Source: Alitta virens
Taxonomy: Eukaryota; Annelida; Polychaeta; Phyllodocida; Nereididae
Direction of reading: 5' to 3'
Length of the DNA stretch: 64,000 nt
NCBI GenBank assembly: GCA_932294295.1
Contig: OW028576.1
Span: forward strand, 43,378,247-43,442,246
The notes under the pieces: generated by a model
Database searches by the model: none
Told to the model about the DNA's origin: nothing
The model's input: only the letters and a program-made list of their open reading frames with translations
Translations under genes and position numbers: made by a program
Part shown: positions 56,501 to 64,000 of the stretch, piece after piece
Numbering within the stretch: the first letter of the stretch is position 1
Layout of the letters: every line of letters starts with the position of its first letter

Positions 56501-58118
56501 GTATACTCGCGCTAATCCGTAGGATGCTCCTGTTCATGCTTGACCACTCACTGACATATGTGAAGAGAGGAAAATTTTTAAACTTGTTAAAACTTTGGTG
56601 GACGTACAAGTAAATTGTTTATATAAGTTATGTAACTTGCTCGAGGGCCCGTCGGCGAGCATCCTACGTACGTCCTACGTATGTCCTTAAATGTCCTACG
56701 TATGTCCTTAAACGTCCTACGTATGTCCTACCTAGACCTACGTACGTCCGTGGCCATCCTTGGCCATACGTAGCCACCCCATCCTTGAATCACTCGCACG
56801 GGTGATCTACAGGCTATCTACGGGCGACCTACGAGTGACCTACAAGCAACCTATGAGCGACCTACAAGTGACATACCAGTGCCTCACTACGGACTTTTTG
56901 CGAGCGTTTGACGGACGTTTTGTGAGTGTTTTACATACGTCCGCCAGGCAATCTACGATTGCCCCACGTACGCTTGTGCAAGTTATACGTGATTAATAGA
57001 GCCACCAGTGAGCATGTATAGCCACATTTTTGATATATGTGGTCATAAGGTCTTATATGTGGTAGTGTGAACGCCCCTTTAGTCTTAAGCCACTCTGATG
57101 CACATTCATAACTGGTCAACCCCTGGGGTGTTCAATATACACTATATATAAACTCACTGCCTTCTTCTTCTTCTGCTTCTGCTTTCTTCATATATTAAAT
57201 ATCTGCAGACTGCAACCACAGTGCACTGCCTTCTTCAATTGTATTTCAAACTTTCTACAGACCCTTTGACGGTAGCTAAGCCCACTGTTGACTAATTGCT
57301 GAAACTGGAACTGACCAAGTTTCCCCCCCCCCCCCCGCCTTGTCTGCCCTCATAAAGAAAACCGTAGGCACTGGTCCAATGGGGTGTCAAAATGGGCCAA
57401 TCAGGGGGTGGCTGCCTATCACACCTTGGACGTTTGCTTGTTCAGTCATTTGTATAATGAGCCAAGTGCTTAGTTTTAGGGAGTGTCCTATGCAAAGTAA
57501 GGTGTAATTCCCTGGATTGACTATGATGTCTTTCCATATATGGTAGCTTGGGTTTGCCACTTTGTATATTGATCCAGATTTCTCATTAGTCCCTAGTCTC
57601 GTGAGAAGCTTGCCATAGTGGCCCAATTAGATTGATTTTTGGTTAGCCTGCTGGGATGTGAGTGATCTGCCCTTTCAGGTTTTGATCTTTTATAGCTTAT
57701 GCATGTGTCCATATAGATGGTAATTAAAATCTAGACAGTATACATTGCGCAGAGAGCCCTGTGTTGGCCACTGGAGTTTGACATCTTCACTTACAGTAGG
57801 GCAAGGACTGACAGGGCAATTTTTAACAGTAAAACCTACACACAATGAAATAATTTGAACACAGACTTACAACAAATAAGATTTCAATATTTCCTCACCT
57901 TCATCAACAACATAATTCATCCCAAAGGCAATAGGCTTCCCATCCTTTTTTACGACAACACAAAGCCTATTTGGATTGTTAACATATTCCATGTACTTCA
58001 CAGGAAGGTAGTCATATCCACCATACATATTCCTGTCAATGTCCATGACGCCTTCATAATCTTCTGGTCCAGCAACCGTCACCTCTAGACCAGGGGGTAA
58101 AGCAGTATTTGCAGTCAT
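52954..58118 (-). CDS. NAT16: NAT16/histidine N-acetyltransferase-like gene
   Basis: Three minus-strand exons: 57899-58118, 54498-54799 and 52954-53562 (376 codons, phases consistent). The N-terminus (VTVAGPEDYEGVMDIDRNMY) followed by GGYDYLP, then YVNNPNRLCVVVKKDGKPIA, has the layout of the GNAT fold as in vertebrate NAT16/HISAT. Exon 2 supplies the rest of the GNAT core (RVHEDHQGFKYVLLIQGFSS). The last exon matches the conserved C-terminal half (GFWVVNWVPFQPMNSNYDLI; YYCDYYVLPEH). The family transfers acetyl from acetyl-CoA to free histidine or related substrates in the cytosol. The usual Q/RxxGxG/A acetyl-CoA loop reads HQGFKY here, so activity is uncertain. The exon 2 donor is the weakest boundary. 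A 670-bp DNA element, MITE family B and a deleted LINE lie in the long first intron. Confidence 0.75.
54498..54799 (-). CDS. NAT16: NAT16-like exon 2
   Basis: Acceptor TTTGCAG at 54800. The end is placed at ATT|GTCAGA because it gives phase 0 to exon 3; other GT sites upstream (for example AGG|GTTTGT) would shorten it. Confidence 0.6.
54950..55151 (-). mobile_element. MITE family B, copy 2
   Basis: Reverse-complement relative of 12325-12515, with ends CAGCCATGTTAGCAAATTTG and CAAAATTGCCAACATGGCTG inverted to each other. In intron 1 of the NAT16-like gene. Confidence 0.75.
55229..55477 (-). mobile_element. 249-bp internally deleted LINE derivative
   Basis: The left half (to about 55368) matches the 3' end of the LINE at 34812-34946; the right half matches its 5' UTR at 40101-40210. 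The roughly 5.15 kb between is missing, with CTGG shared at the junction. GGGAGCTAGGTGTAGG is repeated at 55213-55228 and 55478-55493, a 16-bp target duplication, so this unit moved as a whole or was deleted after insertion. Confidence 0.85.
55500..56400. other. non-coding intron sequence
   Basis: AT-rich intron sequence of the NAT16-like gene. No further exon or repeat recognised. Confidence 0.5.
56408..57077. mobile_element. 670-bp DNA element with GGGGCGTTC ends
   Basis: The left end GGGGCGTTCCCACTATCA and the right end TGGTAGTGTGAACGCCCC are imperfect inverted repeats. The interior has many CCTACGTACGTCC-type units, unusually CpG-rich for this window. No transposase frame and no clear target duplication. 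Confidence 0.7.
57322..57336. repeat. poly(C) run
   Basis: C homopolymer inside the NAT16-like intron. Confidence 0.9.
57899..58118 (-). CDS. NAT16: NAT16-like exon 1
   Basis: ATG at 58118 (MTANTALPPGLEVTV). Donor GAAG|GTGAGG at 57898, phase 1. Joins exon 2 to give the strand VVDEGKTLVRQAG. Confidence 0.8.
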
Positions 58119-58224
58119 GATGTTTCACAAATTGAATCTGCGAATAAATTTCATATTATCAACATACATGATAATATTGCATTATATGTATTATTTTATT
58201 TCATACACACCAGGTACAGAGTAC

Positions 58225-59712
58225 TATAATAAAACCTAATAACTGTGTGATTCAGAGCCTTGAACTTCATGAGTGATGAGGTTGGGCTGGTGAACCCACG
58301 AGTCCCGTAGGGACGAGTGGGTTCTCCAGCCCAACCTCATCCTTTTGGGAAGAATCCCGCAATAACCTCTGTTATTATTTTTTATGAGAACTATTTTTCC
58401 AGCAGTGAGTAAGAATATTTTGTTTTTCTATCTGTTCTGCCTCACTCTGGTTGGTTGCCATGGTGATGACGTCACCATTTCAAAACAACAACGTCATGAT
58501 TCAGCAAGGAGAGAGTCTTCAATATGAAGCACTTTCGGCCTTAAAATGTAGAGTTGATGGACATTTGAGTACATTTAAACCATATCTACTGAAATATTTT
58601 TGGATTTTATGTTCATTCAGGACTGAAAAGTGTATTTAAGACATGTTGTTACCCAGAAACTATGTGAACTGGGCTATTGTCACTGCTCAACTGACTCTTC
58701 AGCAAACTTACATTGTTGACTTTCTGAAGCTTCTTTCATGTTAAAATTGTACTCAGATTGAAGGAATCAAAAAGTTAATGGGGTTTCTTATGTCAGGTGA
58801 GGCTAATTTTGTTTATTTTATAGATTTTGGGAAGAATATCCAGTTGAAGTGATGACTCTCATGACGTCACTGAGTTTGTGTGTGCTGTCCTGTGATTGGC
58901 CAGGCTGTTCTCTTTATAAGGGATAATGTATGTTATGAGGTTCACAACACTGAACCTCATAGTGTGAACCTCATGGTTTTTCTTTGAGGTTCACACTCTA
59001 TTGCGGGATATATAATTGAAATTGTAATATATAATACATGTAAATAAGAATTTAATTATAATATAATAGTATATCCCGCAATAGAGTGTGAACCTCATAA
59101 AAAAACCATTAGGTTCACACTATGAGGTTCATAGTTGTGAACCTCATAACATACATTATCCCTTATAAAGGGAACAGCCTGGCCAATCACAGGTCAGCAT
59201 TTACACTCGGTGAACGTCATGAACGTCATCAGTAGAACTAGATAACTCTTCACAAAACCCATAAAATAAACAAATTAACTTTGCCTGACATAGAAACTCT
59301 ATTAACTTTTATATCCCTTCAATCTGAATACAATTTTGTCAAGGGAGAAGCTTCATAAAGTCTTTTGAGGCCGAAAATGCTTCAGTTTGTTGACTGTCTG
59401 CTTGCTTAAATGTTTTGAAATGGTGACGTCATCACCATGGCAACCAACCAGAGTGAGGCAGAACAGATAAACAATCAAAAGATTCCTGCTCAATGCTGCA
59501 AAATAGTTCCATCAAAAAAATGATTAAAGAGGGGTTATTGCGGGATATAAATGAAACCTAATAACTGTGTGGTTCAGAGCATGAACTTCACTCGTGATGA
59601 GGTTGGGCTGGAGAACCCACTCATCCCTACGGGACTCGTGGGTTCACCAGCCCAACCTCATCACTCATGAAGTTCAATGCTCTGAACCACACAGTTATTA
59701 GGTTTTATTATA
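58225..59712. mobile_element. 1.49-kb foldback (inverted-repeat) element
   Basis: The two halves are inverted copies. The outer ends are TATAATAAAACC / GGTTTTATTATA. Matched inner blocks include TCTGTTCTGCCTCACTCTGG (58433-) with CCAGAGTGAGGCAGAACAGA (59449-), and TGTGATTGGCCAGGCTGTTC with its inverse near 59175. The arms also hold smaller palindromes (GATGAGGTTGGGCTGG...CCAGCCCAACCTCATC at 58278-58344 and 59597-59663), and the centre at about 58914-59165 is palindromic too. No coding sequence. It starts about 107 bp upstream of the NAT16-like ATG. Confidence 0.9.
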
Positions 59713-59716
59713 AAAT

Positions 59717-61511
59717 TTAATAAGTACAAAGATATGTTAAAATAAAATCTATATTGCCTTTATCATCATCTTTACTATCGATCATCATATCTAAAAAGTT
59801 TATGATTGCTGCAGCTCTCTTCTGATGCTCAGATTGTACTGAGAAATCAGTTTTCAGTCTTGCTTCACCGTAAATGATCTTTTCACTGGTGATATTCCAT
59901 GTTTGTGACAGATACTCTATGTTTTGTTGGACAGTGCCTGTTTTTGATCTATTCATAGTGATCCACTTTGTCTTTCTATTGCTGCTTGCAGACACAGTTT
60001 TCACAGCTTTAGAACCCGGTGACTTAGTTGCACCTTTTGATTGTCACACTTTAATAAATGTGGCAACAACACTGATCTTGTTGTGTTTGGTAAGTCTAGC
60101 AGCCGTCACACAGCTTTCCTCCAACAGACTTCAAGTTCATTGACCCATTTACTGTTGAGACTCCATGTTTGGGATCCATAGAACACACAGTATTTGCTTT
60201 TAAAGAGTTTCATTTTTGCCTGTCTACTAGCTGATCAAAAATTTGCAAGAATACTGTTAGTTCTGGCAATAAAGTCACCCTTTTTTCGTTTGATGTCATC
60301 TCTATCATTATTGTGAGCATTTATCATATTCCCTAAATGCTTGACAGAATCACTCCATTTTAAGCTCTGTCCATTGAGTTTAACATCAGGGTGTGGAGAA
60401 ATTTGTGGGCCACCTAGCTGAATGCATACAGACTTGTTGGGGTTGTACAAGTCAAAACCATCTTTTGAAGGGCACTAGCAGTTGGAGCAATCAAAGTGAC
60501 ATTATCTGCATAGCATAATACGCCAAAATATTCTTGTCCTACATAGCATCCCACTTTCTGGGCTTCCAATCTTTGGATTAACACATCCATATAAAGAGTG
60601 AACAACACTGGACTGGCCACGCCCCCTTGCCTTATTCCATTGGAAGTATTAAAGTGTTCAGAGTATTCTGATAACCAACAGGTTCGTGTTGTTTGATTCT
60701 GATACAGGCATAATAACAAGCGCATTGCAAGTGGGTGCAGGCCTCTCTGTTCTAAAATCTCAAAAAGTCTATCACAATGAAGCCTATCAAAGGCCTTAGA
60801 AGCATCCAAGAGAGTACAGAATGGTGTGCCTCCTTTCTCTGAGTAGTACGCTGTTACTTCCTTCAGCACCACGCTACACATTGCAGTTGAACTGTTTTGT
60901 TTGAATGCAAATTGAAGGTCACTAGTACAGAAAACTGCACTGTATTCTTGTAAAATTATCCAGTCAATGACTTTATTTATTGGTGAGGCAAGGGCAATAC
61001 CCCTGTTATGGTCTCCATCACATAAATTTCCCAATGAGTCTTTCGGAAGGGATGATATAGTGGATAAACACAGTTCTCTTGGATAATAGCCATGGGTGAA
61101 CATAGCTGTGATAAGTTTTGCTAGAAGTGTTTTCCATTGCATAGAAGGTCGAATCACCAAATCAGAAATTAATCCCTTATCACCATCACCTTTCTGCTTT
61201 TTCAGCTTCTGCATTGCCTTGTTTATGTGCTCAACAGTAAAGAGACAGGGCTTCACATTGTTTATTTTAGCATTTATCCTGTTTTGCAACTGTTCTAAAC
61301 CACTAGGCAGAGAATTATAGAGAACTTCATATCTGTTTGCAAATGCATTACAGATATCTTTGTTCTCAGTTTTTCCATCTATATGAGGGGGAATAACTTT
61401 ACTCCAACACTTCATTTTGTTTAGTTTTCTCCACAGGTCACGAGAATTATTTTTCGCAATATGATCAGCCATCCGAGCATTACGAAAAGCTATCATCACA
61501 TGACCACACAC
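59717..61511 (-). mobile_element. decayed LINE fragment
   Basis: A truncated minus-strand non-LTR element, missing its 5' part (SINE at 61525 abuts it) and ending against the foldback element. Pieces of the RT and of the C-terminal region lie in several frames. Confidence 0.85.
60414..61511 (-). pseudogene. LINE RT with altered catalytic box
   Basis: About 365 codons with NRGIALASPINKVIDWIIL, CTLLDASKAFDRLHCDRLF and NGIRQGGVASPVLFTLYMDV. The catalytic box reads LCYADNVTLIAP: the second Asp of the usual YADD is Asn (near 60510). A frame break follows. Further C-terminal pieces lie in other frames (DVKLNGQSLKWSDSVKHLGN; IEYLSQTWNITSEKIIYGE). Confidence 0.85.
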
Positions 61512-61524
61512 CTACCGATACCTT

Positions 61525-61715
61525 TCCATACGGTGGGTGGGGTGGGTGGGGTGGGTAAAACGAGCTTTACGACCCTTATTTTTGCACCAGAGAGGGACAG
61601 GCAGGTGCCAAGGCAATGGGGGGAATTACGAAGCAACCTACAGATGTGGGCTGAATTCAAACTCTGGACCCATTAGTTGGCAGCCCAGTGCCCTACCACT
61701 GAGCTAAGCCCCTGC
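61525..61715 (-). mobile_element. SINE family S, copy 3
   Basis: Minus strand: TTAGCTCAGTGGTAGGGC box A, GGGCTGCCAAC, a diverged box B (GTTTGAATTCAGC), then the GCCTGTCCCTCTCTGGTGC body and a GGGTGG-type tail. Confidence 0.8.
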
Positions 61716-62260
61716 TAATCTCTCTCAATTAATCAAAACTATCAGGCAAAAAGTTTCTGTGTCTCTATATTAAGCAAATTCAAAATATTATTTGCCCAAA
61801 CAAACATTCTGCATCATTTTGGTAACAAGCCCCCCCCCCCCCTCTTCATAAAGCAACTTTGTAAACGTTTCATGAGGCTGTTTCATGCAATTCAGCAAAG
61901 TGACAACCTCGTCGTGAGACATTGGGCAGATCTCACATCTCACAGTGCACAAGAGCCGAAGGCATCATTGGAAATAACCTGGACATGTAGCTGTGCACGA
62001 GAGCCAGCAGATGATGGTGCTGCCAAGGCAGCTATGATAAAAGAACTTACCAACTGTACAGAAGATTCAATGACTTTACATAATTTCACACATGAAGAGA
62101 TAAAAAATCATATAAATTTTGTTGCAACCTCATAATTAATTTTTTTATTTAATTTCATTCTTGTAACTCTTATAATTTTTGTTATAAAGTTTGTTGCAAC
62201 CTCATAATTTAATTGTACTTAATTTCATTCTTGTAATGCAAATTATGAATGAATGATATA
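61716..62260. other. AT-rich spacer with a short duplication
   Basis: GTTGCAACCTCATAATT plus TTTAATTTCATTCTTGTAA occurs twice (62122-62175 and 62190-62240). An 87-codon frame at 61872-62135 is not recognised. Confidence 0.5.
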
Positions 62261-62267
62261 TATATGT

Positions 62268-62345
62268 GACCGATCGCATGAAAAGGTACGTCCGCGCGGC
62301 ATTGTTTACATTGTAATCATGACGTTTAAAGTTGTGACGTCATTT
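62268..62345 (+). promoter_or_regulatory. promoter-like CRE upstream of 62524 gene
   Basis: A CpG-containing patch with CGATCG and CCGCGCGG, and a perfect CRE palindrome TGACGTCA (62335-62342), about 180 nt upstream of the ATG at 62524. Confidence 0.45.
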
Positions 62346-62523
62346 AAAAGTCACGCCACATGCTTTTGTTTTCACTGCTTGAGTACGCATATTTGCACTC
62401 GTTGCTGACATCACTTGCATTCCTCCTATTCTGCTGGGATTTCACACGCTACAAAAGTGGAATTTCCTCTCATCACAGTGAAAACTGCATTGGAATTGGA
62501 TGGAAATTGGTGGAATGGTGGAC

Positions 62524-64000
62524 ATGGAAAGCTTACTCAAGGATTTTCAACAATTGGAGGTGGAATTTGGCGAAAACACTAACATGACTAAAGGTAAACA
62601 CATTATTGTGGTTGTTGACATTTCGTAGCTAAAATTCAACGTATTATCGCTCATAATAAACCTTTTATTCAATTTTACCCTTGGCCATGAACAGTGGCGG
62701 ATCCAGAAATTGCTGGGCGGGGGTGGGGGGCGCAAGTTTGTCACACACCACAGTGTTCAAATTAGACACTCGCCCGCTCGCCCGACCCGACTTTTACGGC
62801 GCATGGCGAGCAGGAGAAAGATAGCACTGGTCCGTGTGAGCGAGTAGGCAATTAGCTCATTAAATTTATTTTGCCTCCAATCTGTCAGTTATGTGAACTG
62901 TTTGATTGCAATATTGGTCAAAGACATAATCCAAAGAAGTGGAGCACACAGATTACAATTGACTCTGTGGCATCTTCAACAGTTCAATGAAAGTGTCAAG
63001 TCCCCCATGCTTTAGACCTAAGTGCAATTGACTGCTCAAAGGCTGCTAAGTCTTTCAACAATAGCTTTGTAGATCTATTCCACTTTAATTTTGTGATTTT
63101 TATGTGAATTTCTGCTTTAGTAAATATGAATAATATTACATTTTATATTTATATTCATACATGTACCACATACATTATTTTAAAGTAATTGCTGTGTGGG
63201 CAGGAGGTAGCATTTTACTGGAAAAGCAGTTTGTGGTAACATGGGTAGTTTTGATTAATAAGTTAGATTTTCCTGTAGATTTTGATATAAAAAATATCAT
63301 TCCTGCCAATTTTTATAGTTAATAATCTTGAGTAATATGGGCATGGTTGACATGGACCACTGCTCCACACATAAATTTTAATTTTTTTTTAACTTTACAT
63401 AATTATAAAAGTAAAGACACAATTTATATCAATCTGTAAATTATCAATTGAATTAAATGCCATATATTACAGTTTCTTGACACTCCAAATATGTAAATAT
63501 ATTGACATGAAAAAGGCCAATTCAAATTTGATACAGAAAATTTAATTTTAAGAACTGTATATCACTGATTTGGATGTTTCACAGCTTGACCACCTTTAAT
63601 TTATGTTTTCAGGCCAAGTGGATGAAGTCAATACTTCTGCTATTGAGGACCACAGTTTCATAGACCATGATGAGACTTTTGAAAGAGACACTGCGGAAAG
63701 CACTCTGATTGGAACTTTTTTGACAAACAAGTGTGGTTGCAAGTATGGACCTGGAAAATCTTCATGCTCGGATCTCTTCTCTGCTGATGTTGTGACAGAA
63801 TATCGTGGTTCTTGTCATGAAATGGAAAAGTCTCAGTTAGACTTGATAATACTTGGCCAGCTCGCAGCACACAGGAGAAATCCTGCTCTAGTGGCTTCTT
63901 ACAACAAACTCAGAGTGACTGTGAAAAAGAAGAAGCTGGAAGGTGATGCACTTGCCAACTTTCAGGAAAATTTCAGACCCAGCAACAAGTATTATCATGC
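62524..64000 (+). CDS. CGCK-motif gene, 5' exons, runs off window
   Basis: Exon 1 is 62524-62593 (MESLLKDFQQLEVEFGE, donor G|GTAAAC). Exon 2 starts at 63613 after TTTTCAG and is open to the window end; the phase (1) agrees. Exon 2 encodes an acidic lead, then TFLTNKCGCKYGPGKSSC and MEKSQLDLIILGQLAAHRRN, then a basic stretch (VTVKKKKLEG). From memory this resembles a large family of uncharacterised invertebrate and fish proteins with a CGCxxGP cysteine cluster followed by an LDL(I/V)(I/V)LGQL helix, often multicopy and probably transposon-related. That family call is inference; I cannot name it more precisely. Confidence 0.6.
62600..63600 (+). other. intron of the CGCK-motif gene
   Basis: AT-rich intron between exons 1 and 2. 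A G-rich run near 62720 and poly-A/T tracts are present, no repeats recognised. Confidence 0.5.

Overview
The window is animal nuclear DNA, not bacterial. It has spliced exons with GT-AG introns, tRNA-derived SINEs, LINEs, two Gypsy-type LTR retrotransposons, several MITE-like foldback families and many satellites. It is AT-rich and intron-rich. The mix of Tc1-like, Gypsy and I-group LINE elements, with a spliced histidine-acetyltransferase-like gene, suggests a marine invertebrate (a mollusc or another lophotrochozoan is my guess). The species cannot be fixed from the sequence.

Layout: (1) 1-14.3 kb carries an unrecognised plus-strand gene in seven exons (3610-14256) whose splice phases all agree. 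Its second intron holds a 3-kb 31/33-bp satellite (about 7.18-10.17 kb); other introns hold MITEs and a SINE. (2) 14.2-17.8 kb is a 20-bp minisatellite split by a 5'-truncated LINE. (3) 17.8-21.4 kb is mostly non-coding with an AACGTT-rich repeat element and a possible BEN-like fragment. (4) 21.8-23.9 kb carries minus-strand exons of a C-type-lectin-like gene with a frameshift. A CpG-rich, promoter-like stretch follows at 24.5-24.9 kb.

(5) 25.05-42.93 kb is one large envelope-bearing Gypsy element on the minus strand. Its two 418-bp LTRs differ at about one base and it is flanked by CTAG duplications. A complete 5.4-kb I-group LINE (34798-40210) is inserted in its pol gene, with a 13-bp duplication of the pol target. 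Env is cut by a single in-frame TGA, and pol has an apparent one-base frame change. (6) 43.99-44.38 kb is a Tc1-like short element. (7) 44963-49231 is an older, broken Mag-like Gypsy element on the plus strand with 167-bp LTRs. (8) 49.6-50.9 kb holds two more tandem arrays, one with a 107-bp unit.

(9) 52.95-58.12 kb is a three-exon minus-strand gene resembling NAT16/histidine N-acetyltransferase. One intron contains a 249-bp element that joins the 3' end and the 5' end of the same LINE family found in the Gypsy element, inside its own 16-bp target duplication. The other notable passenger is a 670-bp CpG-rich DNA element with GGGGCGTTC ends. (10) 58225-59712 is a 1.49-kb inverted-repeat (foldback) element just upstream of the NAT16-like start codon, abutting a decayed LINE (59717-61511). 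(11) 62524-64000 is the start of a plus-strand gene that runs off the window. It resembles a multicopy family with a CGCK-GP cysteine motif.

Most of the sequence is therefore mobile or tandem DNA nested in the introns and flanks of a few host genes. The most unusual items are the internally deleted LINE derivative, the nested young env-bearing Gypsy element with its single-stop env, and the large multi-level foldback.
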